Counted from the stretch's first letter, positions 1-9,896 are shown. The stretch is 56,593 nucleotides of DNA from CANNDT01 sp945876205 (GCA_947503365.1 CANNDT010000019.1:1-56593); one strand, 5' to 3'. A program made the numbers and translations. Notes: generated by a model from the sequence alone, not told the origin.

Positions 1-876
1 CACCTGGGTCGCGCGCTCGACGGCGCGCTGCACGGCGCCCGTGGACGCCAGCTTCGCCATCGACGCGTCGGCCAGCGAAGGACGCTCTGCCACCGCCGCC
101 TTCCACGTCATCAGCATCGCCGCATCGAGCTCGGTGGCGGCGTCGGCCAGCAGTCCTTGAACCGTCTGTTCGCCCGCGGCAGCGGCCTGCCCTGCGCCCA
201 GTCCAGGGGTCTTGGCCGCGCGCGCAGTCGTCAACGCCTCGCGCAACGCCCGGCGGCCGATACCGAGTCCGGCAGCGGCCATCAGGATCCGCAGACGAAT
301 CATGATGGGCAGCGTCGCGCCAATCGGCGTGCAGGCGGCGCCATTGAACGTCACGTGGCCACACACGAGACCACTCAGGGCGGCGGTCTTCACCGGGGCG
401 ATCGTCACTCCGGGCGCGTCGAGCGCCACCGCAAATGCTGCCCGTTCACCTTGACCGCCGGAGCGGTGGTTGCCTTCCCTTGGGCCGACGACGGCGATGC
501 CGTGATCGGTGATCGGCGCCACCCACGGCGCGCGGCCAGACAACTTCCCGTCCTGCTCCACCGGCGCATCGTCGGACGACAGCGACACCGCGGCCACGAT
601 TTCGCCGCGGAAGAGCGACGAGAATCGCTCATCGCCCGCCACCGCGAGCGCCGTGCCCGAGTGCAGCGCGAGGATCACCGCCGCTGCCGGCGACTCGAAC
701 GCCATCGCCTCGACGGCGACGGCAATCGACATCAGTTCAGCCGCGGGGTCGAGCAGGCCCTCTCGCGCCGCGCCCATCACGACGCTGCCGGCCGCGGCAT
801 CGCCGGCCAGCTCACGACCGAGCGCCGCGCCCTTCTCCCTCCACGCCGATTGCACGTCGGACAGATCAAAGTCCAT
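1..876 (-). CDS. Acyl-CoA dehydrogenase-like protein (C-terminus outside window)
   Basis: An open frame runs on the minus strand from an ATG at 876 to the window edge without a stop, giving 292 residues beginning MDFDLSDVQSAW. The start matches the usual beginning of acyl-CoA dehydrogenases, which oxidise acyl-CoA thioesters to enoyl-CoA with FAD. The middle has a GRAPWVAPI segment where these enzymes carry the flavin-contacting G-x-W-x-x-x region, then a beta-domain stretch with FNGAACTPIGA resembling the VP-x-x-x-LG turn. An alpha-helical, alanine-rich C-terminal domain begins near residue 215. The catalytic Glu would lie beyond the window edge, so activity cannot be judged. It reads away from the regulator at 914-1636 with a 37-base gap. 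Similarity is moderate; a catalytically divergent acyl-CoA dehydrogenase-family protein is equally possible. Confidence 0.6.
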   Translation of the reverse strand, partial: MDFDLSDVQSAWREKGAALGRELAGDAAAGSVVMGAAREGLLDPAAELMSIAVAVEAMAFESPAAAVILALHSGTALAVAGDERFSSLFRGEIVAAVSLSSDDAPVEQDGKLSGRAPWVAPITDHGIAVVGPREGNHRSGGQGERAAFAVALDAPGVTIAPVKTAALSGLVCGHVTFNGAACTPIGATLPIMIRLRILMAAAGLGIGRRALREALTTARAAKTPGLGAGQAAAAGEQTVQGLLADAATELDAAMLMTWKAAVAERPSLADASMAKLASTGAVQRAVERATQV

Positions 877-913
877 CTTTCATGAACACTAACATGCCGC
901 GCCGGGCCGTCGT

Positions 914-1636
914 CTAGTCCGCCGCGCGCGCCTGCGCCGGAGTCGATACCTCGGGCCAGGCGAACCGGGCCGTCCCGGCAGCCTTGGCCTTGCGCATCCA
1001 GTCGAGCAGCTCCGGCTGTGAGCGCGTGCCCGTGCGCCGGAACGCGCTCTTCAAGCGGTTGCGGACAGCCTGGGGGCTGATGCCCAGCTCTTCCGCGACC
1101 GCCCGCACATCGTTGTGCATCAGCAGCGACACCACCTCGTTCTCCACCCGGCCGAGCACGGCCAGACGATCGGTCCATCCTGCTTCACTGAACCCCGCGC
1201 CGGGGATCTCGGAACGCGATCGCAACTCGCACCGCCTGAGCGCGAGCGACAGCGTCGCCTCGAGCTGGCGCTCGTCCAACGGCTTTCTGACGATGCCCGC
1301 GGCGTCGATCGCGGCGATGCCGTCGAGTACCTCCGACGGCAATGAGCTCGCGAGAAATACGACGGCGATCGGACGACCGGCCTTGAGGAGCGCCGCAAGC
1401 CAGACTCCCCCGCCACTGCGCCCGATGTCGATATCCGCGACAAGCAGATCGGGCGGATGCGCGCCCGCCATCGTCCTGGCGGCAGCGAACGACGCGGCCA
1501 CCAAGACGCTCACGCCCATGTGTTGAAGCACGACCCTCACCTGTGACGCCGCGGCTGAATCCTCGTCGACGACGAGCGCGCGCATCCCGGTCAGGCGAGA
1601 CGGTCCTGCGGCGAAGGTGCGGTGTGATGAACTCAT
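914..1636 (-). CDS. Response regulator with LuxR-type helix-turn-helix
   Basis: A 240-residue protein. Residues 18-140 form a receiver domain: acidic pocket DED at 24-26, predicted phosphoacceptor Asp68 in the strand ending VADID, and the conserved Lys in IVRKPL. A C-terminal LuxR/FixJ-type helix-turn-helix follows, with LGISPQAVRNRL as recognition helix. It probably binds DNA after phosphorylation by a histidine kinase; the hybrid kinase at 3180-5351 is the nearest candidate. The open frame extends upstream to 1762, but that part is arginine-rich and lies over the inverted repeats at 1726-1762, so I prefer the ATG at 1636. A later ATG at 1585 (MRALVV) is also possible. No strong ribosome binding site decides between them. 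Confidence 0.75.
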   Translation of the reverse strand: MSSSHRTFAAGPSRLTGMRALVVDEDSAAASQVRVVLQHMGVSVLVAASFAAARTMAGAHPPDLLVADIDIGRSGGGVWLAALLKAGRPIAVVFLASSLPSEVLDGIAAIDAAGIVRKPLDERQLEATLSLALRRCELRSRSEIPGAGFSEAGWTDRLAVLGRVENEVVSLLMHNDVRAVAEELGISPQAVRNRLKSAFRRTGTRSQPELLDWMRKAKAAGTARFAWPEVSTPAQARAAD

Positions 1637-1725
1637 GGACGGGAAGAAACAGCAAGACGACGGCCACGGCGGAGCGCGCGTCGCGCCAGGCCAGGCGCGC
1701 AAAAACAGCCGCACGCGCGCTTCAG

Positions 1726-1762
1726 ACGTGCGGGCTCGCACCCCGTACGTGCGCGTGCGCAC
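1726..1762. promoter_or_regulatory. Two adjacent inverted repeats upstream of the LuxR-type regulator gene
   Basis: ACGTGCGGG at 1726-1734 and CCCGTACGT at 1742-1750 form a nine-base inverted repeat with one mismatch and a seven-base loop. GTGCGC and GCGCAC (1749-1762) follow directly, separated by two bases. The pair lies between the stop of the sigma-54 activator gene (1808) and the preferred start of the regulator gene (1636). It could be an operator or a GC-rich hairpin at the end of the upstream transcript. There is no T-run, so a standard terminator is less likely. Confidence 0.35.
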
Positions 1763-1807
1763 CTCGAGCGTCTGTCGAAGAGTGATTGAAGAGGGATGGA
1801 CGAACTG

Positions 1808-3199
1808 TCACTCGGAGGATTCGGCCGACTTGGCGCCGATGCCGTACAGTTCCATTCGGCGGTACAACGTCCAGCGCGTCAGGCCCAGCACCCTCGCCGC
1901 CGCCATCTTGTTCCAAGCCACGCGGTTCAGCACCTCGACGATGTGCTGTCGTTCCATCTCGGATAACGATGCCGACTCCAGCGCGCGCGTCACCGCGTGT
2001 CCCGAGCGAGGCATCAGATTCCGCTCGCTGATGAAGTCGCCGTCGGCCATGATGCACGCGCGCTCGACGATGTGACGCAGCTCGCGAACGTTGCCCTTCC
2101 AGCTCGCGGTGGCCAGCGCACGCTCCGCGGCCGGCGTGAGCCCGGCCACGCGCTTGTGCATCCGCGCCGCCGACTCGCGCACGAACGCCGCCGTCAGATA
2201 CGGGATGTCATCGCGGCGCTCGCGCAGTGGAGGCACCCAGAGCTCGACGACGTTGAGACGATAGAAGAGGTCGGCGCGAAAGCGTCCCGCGGCGACGTCG
2301 GCCGGAAGATCGCGGTTGGTGGCGGCCAACACGTACACGTCGACCCGGCGCGACTGAACCGAGCCCACCCGCTGGACCTCTCCCGACTCGAGCACGCGAA
2401 GCAGCTTGGCTTGCAGCGTCAGCGGGAGCTCGCCAATCTCGTCGAGGAACAGCGTGCCATGGTCGGCGACTTCGAAAAGGCCCGGCTTGTCGGCGCTCGC
2501 CCCGGTAAACGCCCCACGCACGTGCCCGAACAGCTCGCTCTCGAACAGCCCTTCGACCACCGCCGAACAGTTGATCGTCACGAACGGCTTGCCGCAGCGC
2601 GGCCCGGTACGGTGCAGCGCCCGCGCCACGAGCTCCTTCCCCGTGCCGGTTTCGCCGGTGATGAGCGCCGTGCGAACGTGAGGCGCCAGCCGGCGGATGA
2701 GATCGAAGAGATCCTGCATCGCGGGCGTGCGGCCGATCATTCCGCAGAACTCTGCATTCCTGGCCACCTCCTGTTCCGCCAGCAGGAGCCGTTTCCGCCG
2801 CGCGATGTCCTCACGCACCGTCGTCAGCAGATGCCTGAACCGATCGAAATCGATCGGCTTGGTCAGATAGTCGGTGGCGCCAAGCTTGATCGCGTCGATG
2901 GCGCTGTCGATGGAGCCGGCGCCGGTCATCAGGACGACGCAGCAATCCGGGTCGGCCTGCCGGATGGCTTTCAGCACCTCGAGCCCGCCGACGTCCGGCA
3001 GGTGCAAGTCGACGGCGGCGATATCCGCCCGGTGGCGCTGCAGGTGGTCGAGCGCATCTTGACCGCACGAGCACGACACCACGTGGAACCCGGCGTCCTC
3101 CGCGACCACGCGGAGAATATCGAGCACCGACGGCTCGTCGTCGACGAGCAGCAGCGTCGGCTCGTTCGAGGGCGTACGGCTATCTCGCAGGGTCGGCAT
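1808..3199 (-). CDS. Sigma-54-dependent response regulator (NtrC/AtoC family)
   Basis: A 463-residue protein with the full NtrC-type layout. The receiver domain spans 14-130, with Asp64 as phosphoacceptor and Lys114. The AAA+ sigma-54 activation domain spans about 153-385, with Walker A GETGTGKE at 182-189, the sigma-54-contacting GAFTGA loop at 229-234, Walker B around 248-256 and the arginine-finger region FYRLNV. The C-terminal Fis-type helix-turn-helix lies around 410-455. It should hydrolyse ATP to open sigma-54 promoters when phosphorylated. Its start overlaps the 3' end of the upstream hybrid-kinase gene by 20 bases, which suggests translational coupling and makes that kinase the likely partner. 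All key motifs are intact. No sigma-54 gene lies in the window. Confidence 0.95.
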   Translation of the reverse strand: MPTLRDSRTPSNEPTLLLVDDEPSVLDILRVVAEDAGFHVVSCSCGQDALDHLQRHRADIAAVDLHLPDVGGLEVLKAIRQADPDCCVVLMTGAGSIDSAIDAIKLGATDYLTKPIDFDRFRHLLTTVREDIARRKRLLLAEQEVARNAEFCGMIGRTPAMQDLFDLIRRLAPHVRTALITGETGTGKELVARALHRTGPRCGKPFVTINCSAVVEGLFESELFGHVRGAFTGASADKPGLFEVADHGTLFLDEIGELPLTLQAKLLRVLESGEVQRVGSVQSRRVDVYVLAATNRDLPADVAAGRFRADLFYRLNVVELWVPPLRERRDDIPYLTAAFVRESAARMHKRVAGLTPAAERALATASWKGNVRELRHIVERACIMADGDFISERNLMPRSGHAVTRALESASLSEMERQHIVEVLNRVAWNKMAAARVLGLTRWTLYRRMELYGIGAKSAESSE

Positions 3200-5351
3200 C
3201 GAGCACGTCGCGGATCTTGCGCATCAACCCGCGCGCCGTGAAGGGCTTCTGCAGGAACGGACTGTCAGGCGCAAACAGTCCCCGCGTGACGATCGTGTCG
3301 TCGCTGTAACCCGACAGGTACAGCACCTTCAGCGCGGGCCGCTCCCGCACCAGGCGCTCGAACAGTTCAGGGCCGCTCAAGCCCGGCATGACGACGTCGG
3401 TCAGCAGCAGATCGATGGAGTCGAGCTCGGCAGGCAGGATGCGGAGGGCCTCTTCGGCATTGCGCGCATCGAGGACGTGGAAGCCGCGACCCTCGAGAAT
3501 GGTCCGCACCAGCGTTCGCACCGATTCCTCATCCTCGACCAGCAGCACCCACTCGGTGCCGGTCAAGTTGGCGTCCGGCGTGGCCTCGACCGATTCGGAC
3601 ACGATCGGCTCGTCGGTGGCCGGCAGGAACACTTGAAACACCGAGCCACGCTCTGGCTCGCTGGCCACTTTCACCACGCCGTGGTGATGCTGAACGATGC
3701 CGAGCACCGTCGCGAGGCCAAGTCCGGTGCCCTGCCCCCTCGGCTTGGTCGTGAAGAAGGGCTCGAAGATCCGCTTCATCGTCGCCGCGTCGATGCCGAC
3801 GCCGCTGTCGATCACCGCCAGTCGCACGAGGGACTGCGGCCCGGGCCCCAGCATGCCGACGTACTCCAGGAATTGGTCGTCGGCCTGGAGTGTGCTCGTC
3901 TCGATGACGATCGTCCCTCCCCGCACCATCGCATCCCTGGCGTTGACGACGAGATTCATGATCACTTGTTCGATCTGTCCCGGGTCGGCGGTGATCCGCG
4001 CCAGCGTCGGTTCGAGCGTCAGCTTCAGCGTGACGTCTTCGCTGAGCAGGCGCCGCAGCATGGTGGCGAGGTCCGCGATCACCGCGTTGAGGTCGACGAT
4101 GCGTGGCTGAAGAATCTGCCGGCGGCTGAAGAGCAGGAGCTGCCGTGTCAGATGCGCCGCTCGCGTCGCCGATTTCCGGATCTGCTCGACGTCGCGCAGT
4201 CGCGGCGTGCCCTGGAGTGCGGGCACCAGGCGTTCGGCGTAGCCGAGAATGGCGGTCAGGAGGTTGTTGAAGTCGTGGGCCACGCCGCCGGCGAGCTGGC
4301 CGATCGCCTCCATCTTCTGCGACTGCAGGAGCTGCGCCTCGACCTGCTGGCGCTGCTGGATGTGTCCGGCCAGCTCCTCCGCGTGACGCTGCGTCTCCTT
4401 CAGCAGGCAGCCGTTCTCATAGATCCGTCCGACCTGCCCGGTGAGGATGCCAAGCAGCCGCTCATCGTCGTCGTCGAATGGCTGGCCGCCAACCTTTTCC
4501 GACACGTAGAGCCATCCGTAGGTGCGCTCGAGCGACGAGAGCGGCGCGGCCAGGATGGCTTCGATCCGCGGATGCGACGCGGGCAACCCGAACACCGTCG
4601 GGTCGCCACCGGGATTGAGGGCTCGATACGGCCGCTGTCCGGCCCCCGGAAAGAGCCGCTCGCGATCGAGATCACGACGTAATGGGGTCGCGAGGGATTC
4701 GAGCAGGCCGCACGTCACGACATGACTCCCGCCTGGCAAGTTCGGCTCCCATACCCCGAGGACGCCATAGCGGGCACCCAGCAGGTCGCGCGCGGCGCGG
4801 CAGGAGGCGTCGAGCAAGGCGACGGGATCGCGTTCGGTGGCGAGCTGGAGGCCGATTTCGACCAGCGCTTCCAACCGGCTGTTGGTCATGCTGAGCTTGC
4901 GGGCGGTGTCCGAGAGCATGTCGGTCACCAGGCGCAGGTGGTCGCGATCGAATTCCAGTTGCACGGCCGTCGGTCCGAGCTTCGCATCGGCCAGCACGGC
5001 ATCCACGGTGCCGAGCACGGTCTCGGGGTCGCTTCGCTTGGTCAGGATGTGCGACACCCCGCACGACTGCGCCAGGCGCTGCGCTTCGCTTTCGAGGTAG
5101 TACGCGGTGTAGAACACCACGGGTGTGGCACCGACGTCCGGGTCGAGGCGAAGCTGCCGCACGAACTCGTAGCCGTCCATCGTCGGCATGAGCACGTCGG
5201 TGATGACGAGGTCGGGATGCCCGTCGCGCGCGGCGGCAAGCGCCTCCGCGCCGTCAGCGGCCTGGAGGAGGTGGTGCCCTCGGGTGGCCAGGATGGCGCC
5301 GAGCAGGTCGCGGCTGGCGGCGAAGTCGTCGACGATCAGGATGTTAGCCAT
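3180..5351 (-). CDS. Hybrid sensor histidine kinase: receiver-GAF-HisKA-HATPase-receiver
   Basis: A 723-residue soluble protein with no membrane segment. An N-terminal receiver (residues 1-122, Asp52, Lys105) is followed by a helical linker and a GAF-like sensor domain (about 165-315). A long helix leads into a HisKA domain with His359 in GGVAHDFNNLL. The HATPase domain has its N-box at VMNLVVNARDAM, G1 at DSGVGID and G2 at GQGTGLGLA. A second receiver closes the protein, with its Asp in LLLTDVVMP. The HDFNN form of the H-box is typical of NtrB-like and hybrid kinases. Receivers at both ends imply that it is both controlled by phosphorylation and passes phosphate internally. The sigma-54 activator gene overlaps its 3' end by 20 bases and is probably its output. 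Confidence 0.93.
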   Translation of the reverse strand: MANILIVDDFAASRDLLGAILATRGHHLLQAADGAEALAAARDGHPDLVITDVLMPTMDGYEFVRQLRLDPDVGATPVVFYTAYYLESEAQRLAQSCGVSHILTKRSDPETVLGTVDAVLADAKLGPTAVQLEFDRDHLRLVTDMLSDTARKLSMTNSRLEALVEIGLQLATERDPVALLDASCRAARDLLGARYGVLGVWEPNLPGGSHVVTCGLLESLATPLRRDLDRERLFPGAGQRPYRALNPGGDPTVFGLPASHPRIEAILAAPLSSLERTYGWLYVSEKVGGQPFDDDDERLLGILTGQVGRIYENGCLLKETQRHAEELAGHIQQRQQVEAQLLQSQKMEAIGQLAGGVAHDFNNLLTAILGYAERLVPALQGTPRLRDVEQIRKSATRAAHLTRQLLLFSRRQILQPRIVDLNAVIADLATMLRRLLSEDVTLKLTLEPTLARITADPGQIEQVIMNLVVNARDAMVRGGTIVIETSTLQADDQFLEYVGMLGPGPQSLVRLAVIDSGVGIDAATMKRIFEPFFTTKPRGQGTGLGLATVLGIVQHHHGVVKVASEPERGSVFQVFLPATDEPIVSESVEATPDANLTGTEWVLLVEDEESVRTLVRTILEGRGFHVLDARNAEEALRILPAELDSIDLLLTDVVMPGLSGPELFERLVRERPALKVLYLSGYSDDTIVTRGLFAPDSPFLQKPFTARGLMRKIRDVLDADPAR

Positions 5352-5437
5352 GTCATTTCCTCGCCGACGTTCGAGGTTCAGGAATGGCCACGCTGGACCA
5401 GGATCGCGATAGCGCTCGCGGACGGTCGCTGAGACGC

Positions 5438-5923
5438 TTATCGGGTGGTGAGTGTGTCGAAAATCGGCCGGAGGCGCTGGGCGCTTGATTCCAGACTTTC
5501 GGGCAGCACGCGCGCCTCGCCGACGACGGTCATGAAGTTGGTGTCGCCCGACCAGCGCGGCACGACATGGACGTGCAGGTGGCCGAGCACGCCTGCCCCC
5601 GCGGCCTTGCCAAGATTGATCCCCACGTTGATGCCCTGCGGACTATAGGCTTCGGTGAGTGCCATCTCAGAGCGCTGCGTGAGCACGCCGATCTCCATCA
5701 ATTCCTCGGACGAGAGCGCCGACAACGATCCCACATGCCGATGGGGAACGACCATCAGGTGACCGTTGTTGTACGGATAGAGGTTGAGGATAACGTATGC
5801 GAGACGTGCGGCGCAGACAATAAGCGGGTCGTCTGACAGACGAGGCGGCTCGCAAAACACGCAACCGTCCAGCTTGGTGCCGGTCACGTATTCAAGCCGC
5901 CATGGGGACCAGAGGCGGTCCAA
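5438..5923 (-). CDS. HIT-family nucleotide hydrolase/phosphorylase
   Basis: A 161-residue histidine-triad protein. The diagnostic H-x-H-x-H motif is at 115-119 (HLHVHVV), with His117 as the likely nucleophile-bearing residue. Cys21 and Cys24 near the N-terminus resemble the zinc-binding pair of Ap4A-phosphorylase-like HIT proteins. The family cleaves nucleoside phosphoramidates or diadenosine polyphosphates; the exact substrate cannot be read from the sequence. The start is a TTG at 5923, which fits because family members begin with the same LW-x-PWR pattern and no ATG lies nearby. The TTG lies two bases after the stop of the HU gene, so both are likely on one transcript and translation may be coupled. 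Confidence 0.9.
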   Translation of the reverse strand: MDRLWSPWRLEYVTGTKLDGCVFCEPPRLSDDPLIVCAARLAYVILNLYPYNNGHLMVVPHRHVGSLSALSSEELMEIGVLTQRSEMALTEAYSPQGINVGINLGKAAGAGVLGHLHVHVVPRWSGDTNFMTVVGEARVLPESLESSAQRLRPIFDTLTTR

Positions 5924-5925
5924 CG

Positions 5926-6288
5926 CTAGATTTGCGCAGCAGCGCCTGGCGGGAGCACCGACGCGGCGGTGAGGCCTTCAGCCGATTCCGCCTCGCGGTT
6001 GATCAGCTCCTTCAGCTCCTTGCCCGGCTTGAAGTAGGGCACTTTCTTCGGCGGCACATCCACCTTGTCGCCCGTCTTGGGGTTGCGACCCTTGCGCGGC
6101 TCCCGCTTCCGCAGCCGGAAGCTGCCAAAGCCGCGCAATTCGATCTTTTCCCCGCGATGGAGCGCCTCGATGATGCTCTTGAACACGGTGTCGACGATGA
6201 CTTCCGAATGCTTCTTGGTGAGGTCGGAGACTCGCGACACTTCCTCCACGAGCTCCGCCTTCGTCATGCTGCCGGCCCCAGTGTTCAT
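5926..6288 (-). CDS. HU/IHF-family DNA-binding protein
   Basis: A 120-residue nucleoid protein. The core spans residues 8-100, with the family signature RGFGSFRLRKRE and the DNA-binding beta-arm GRNPKTGDKV. The Pro in the arm that intercalates DNA is present. It bends and compacts DNA as a dimer. Compared with the roughly 90-residue HU standard it carries a C-terminal tail of about 20 residues rich in Ala and small residues. AAGGGAG lies close upstream of the ATG at 6288, favouring it over the ATG at 6267 where the classical HU start (MTKAELVEE) would begin. Its place next to rpsA matches the common rpsA-ihfB/hup arrangement, so it may be IHF-beta-like; HU and IHF cannot be told apart safely here. 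Confidence 0.92.
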   Translation of the reverse strand: MNTGAGSMTKAELVEEVSRVSDLTKKHSEVIVDTVFKSIIEALHRGEKIELRGFGSFRLRKREPRKGRNPKTGDKVDVPPKKVPYFKPGKELKELINREAESAEGLTAASVLPPGAAAQI

Positions 6289-6300
6289 GCTGCTCCCTTG

Positions 6301-6395
6301 TCAGGGGGAAGGGGGCGGGGGTTAGGGGGAAGGGCTGTCTCAGGCCACAGGCCTTATGCCTAATACAGCCCTAACCCCTATCCCCTGCCCCCTGA
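6301..6395. repeat. Tandem-repeat hairpin element between rpsA and the HU gene
   Basis: The left arm (6301-6338) and the right arm (6365-6395) are near reverse complements. Each consists of GGGG-N-N-A units of seven bases, mostly GGGGTTA-like and repeated four to five times. The 26-base loop holds a further small inverted repeat (AGGC...GCCT). The right arm ends three bases before the rpsA stop codon at 6399-6401, so on the minus strand the hairpin forms directly after rpsA. It may act as a terminator or as a 3'-end stabiliser. It shares its design, but not its unit, with the elements at 9227, 26251, 44837 and 47605. Confidence 0.85.
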
Positions 6396-6398
6396 CCC

Positions 6399-8201
<1,803 letters not shown>

Positions 8202-8416
8202 TACGTGCGCGTCCTCCTCGAACGAAAAACCGTTCGACTGTCGCCCGGGCTGTCCAGGCCGTCGTCGAATCAGCTACCGGTTTCTGTTGCGGGAACCGGC
8301 CCCCCGCGGCTATAACGGCGTGGATAAGAATGGAAGTTCGGATCGCACGACGAGGCAACGGCCTTGAACAATTCCTGGCCGGCACCCCACGGTGAGCACT
8401 TGTCCTTCGCCGATAA
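8202..8416 (-). promoter_or_regulatory. Long 5' leader of rpsA with a small hairpin
   Basis: If transcription starts about seven bases past the predicted -10 element, the rpsA mRNA carries a leader of about 215 bases. Close to the start codon it holds the perfect inverted repeat CGAACG / CGTTCG (8219-8236) with an A-rich loop, followed by the GAGGAGG ribosome binding site. S1 synthesis is autoregulated through leader structure in Escherichia coli, so a similar role is plausible here. That is inference; no known S1 leader motif is recognised. Confidence 0.4.
8287..8316 (+). promoter_or_regulatory. Candidate promoter for the DUF6335 gene
   Basis: TTGCGG at 8287-8292 and TATAAC at 8311-8316 are separated by 18 bases on the plus strand. 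The gene starts at 8474, after a ribosome-binding stretch AAGGAAAGGA. The -35 match is only partial. Confidence 0.35.
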
Positions 8417-8423
8417 GACATAG

Positions 8424-8452
8424 AAGATACGTCACTTACCGGAAACTGTCAA
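8424..8452 (-). promoter_or_regulatory. Sigma-70-type promoter for rpsA
   Basis: On the minus strand a perfect -35 box TTGACA (8447-8452) is followed by a 17-base spacer and the -10 box TATCTT (8424-8429). Consensus spacing and near-consensus hexamers make this the clearest promoter in the window, and it points at rpsA. It lies only about 20 bases upstream of the divergent DUF6335 gene start, so the two transcripts would begin close together or overlap. Confidence 0.75.
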
Positions 8453-8473
8453 GGTAAGGAAAGGATCAATTAC

Positions 8474-9226
8474 ATGGCCAAACGCAAGGCCGCGAAAGCC
8501 TCCGGACGGAAGAAAAAAGCCGCGAAACGCGGTGGGTCCAGCCGTCCGCGAGCAGCGGCAAAGCGGGCCTCGGCGAAAAAAGCCGCCCCCCGGCGCAGTT
8601 CGGGGCAGGCAGCGAAGAAGGCGGCAAAGTCGAAGAAGAAGGCGGCCCCGGCCAGGAAAGCTCGGCCGGTCGCTCGGAAGGCGGCCCGCAAGGCGCCAAA
8701 GCGGGTAGCGGCCAGGAAGGCCGCCGCTAAGGCACCAGCCCGGAAAGCCGTGGCACCCGCCTCCGCCAAGGCTTCGGCGCGGCCGCGGCGGAGCGCCCCG
8801 CCAACGGTCGTCGCCCGCAAGACACCCGCGCTCAATCGTGCGCGGCGCACAGTGACGGAAGAAGATCTGCTTCCGCCGAGTCCGCCCTCGTCGCTGGACA
8901 TGGACCGCTCGGCATCGGCCGCCCGCAGCGGCAGGCGCGAGATGAACGAGCGGATCCACGAGCACAACGAAACCGGCCCCGTGATCACCGCCGGCGACGT
9001 GGACGCCGATTGGGAGTCGGCCTACAGCGTCGGCGACGAGGCGCCAGGCGGCGACAACCCGACGCCCGACCAGGACGTGGTCGACGACATCGGCAAGGCG
9101 CTCGGCGTGCAATACGAAGACAACGAAGAGCTGAAGGGCGAGAAGAAGATCAGCGACCGCGACAAGAAACGCTGGGAGCTCGATCCCGCGTCAGCGGAAG
9201 ATTACGGCCATCACGAAGAAGACTAG
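8474..9226 (+). CDS. Histone H1-like basic N-terminus fused to a DUF6335 domain
   Basis: A 250-residue protein of two contrasting halves. Residues 1-115 are almost entirely Lys, Ala, Arg and Pro in KKAA/ARKA-type repeats, like the tails of eukaryotic histone H1 and bacterial Hc1-type proteins that bind DNA without sequence specificity. Residues about 155-250 match what I recognise as DUF6335: a TGP-x-x-TAGDVDADWE segment, VGDEAPGG, TPDQDVVDDIG, then RWELDPASAEDY near the end. The C-terminal half is strongly acidic. The role of DUF6335 is unknown. The arrangement suggests a nucleoid-associated or stress protein, but this is inference. A good ribosome binding site (AAGGA) precedes the ATG. The gene is divergent from rpsA and its stop abuts the repeat hairpin at 9227. 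Confidence 0.8.
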   Translation: MAKRKAAKASGRKKKAAKRGGSSRPRAAAKRASAKKAAPRRSSGQAAKKAAKSKKKAAPARKARPVARKAARKAPKRVAARKAAAKAPARKAVAPASAKASARPRRSAPPTVVARKTPALNRARRTVTEEDLLPPSPPSSLDMDRSASAARSGRREMNERIHEHNETGPVITAGDVDADWESAYSVGDEAPGGDNPTPDQDVVDDIGKALGVQYEDNEELKGEKKISDRDKKRWELDPASAEDYGHHEED

Positions 9227-9320
9227 GTGGCTGGGTGGCTGGGTGGCTGGGTAGCTGGGTGGCTGGGGCGTTTTCCCCAGCAACCACCCTAGCTACCCAG
9301 CAACCAAGCAACCCAGCCAC
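9227..9320. repeat. Tandem-repeat hairpin element between the DUF6335 and YdeI-like genes
   Basis: Five copies of the eight-base unit TGGCTGGG (with one TAGCTGGG) fill 9227-9267. After a short loop containing GTTTT, the complementary units CCCAGCAA/CCCAGCCA run from about 9275 to 9320. The element starts immediately after the TAG of the upstream gene and ends immediately before the ATG of the downstream gene, so it fills the whole intergenic space. No ribosome binding site is left for the downstream gene. Confidence 0.85.
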
Positions 9321-9896
9321 ATGCCCCTGCCCGACTGTCCGCGGATTAAATCCACATCTCGCAAGGCCTGGCGCGCGTGGCTTCAGAAGCATCACGCGTC
9401 CTCGACGGGCATCTGGCTCGTGTTCGCGAAAAAGCATTCGAAGCTGCCGACCGTCAGCTATAACGACGCCGTCGAAGAGGCGCTGTGCTTCGGCTGGATC
9501 GACGGGTTGATGAACCCGCTTGATGAAACCTTCTACATGCAGCGGTTCACACCGCGAAAGACGAAGAGCGTGTGGGCTGCGTCGAACAAGAAGCGCGTCG
9601 CGAAGTTGATGGAGGCGGGACTGATGACCGATGCCGGCATGAAGCTCGTCGATCTCGCGAAGAAGACCGGAACATGGGCCGCGCTGGACGCGGTCGAGGC
9701 GATGACGATCCCCGACGACTTCCGCCGCGCGTTGAAGAAGAAGGCCGGCGCGCAGAAGGGATTCGACGCGTATACGCCCAGCGTGAAGAAGCAGTGCCTC
9801 TACTACATCACCGCTGCGAAACGGCCGGACACACGCGCCAAACGGATTGCGCTGCTGGTAGAAAAAGCCGCCGCCGGCCGCAAGCCGTCAGCCTAG
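9321..9896 (+). CDS. YdeI/OmpD-associated family protein
   Basis: A 191-residue soluble protein of the YdeI family. Recognisable segments are the N-terminal WRAWLQKHH and GIWLVFAKK, VEEALCFGWIDG, then RFTPRKTKSVWAASNKKRV and the C-terminal TPSVKKQCLYYITAAKRPDTRAKRI. Family members have been linked to bacteriocin or peptide tolerance, but no reaction is established. The ATG at 9321 directly abuts the repeat hairpin and has no Shine-Dalgarno sequence, so it may be translated weakly or by read-through coupling from the DUF6335 gene. Its 3' end overlaps the convergent cmk gene by nine bases. Confidence 0.88.
   Translation: MPLPDCPRIKSTSRKAWRAWLQKHHASSTGIWLVFAKKHSKLPTVSYNDAVEEALCFGWIDGLMNPLDETFYMQRFTPRKTKSVWAASNKKRVAKLMEAGLMTDAGMKLVDLAKKTGTWAALDAVEAMTIPDDFRRALKKKAGAQKGFDAYTPSVKKQCLYYITAAKRPDTRAKRIALLVEKAAAGRKPSA

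Noticed and set aside
1585..1762. Arg-rich N-terminal extension of the LuxR-type regulator
   Set aside because: It overlies inverted repeats in the intergenic region and does not resemble any domain; a later ATG gives a standard receiver start.
9227..9320. Possible CRISPR array
   Set aside because: Units are eight bases long without spacers, and the second half is the reverse complement of the first.
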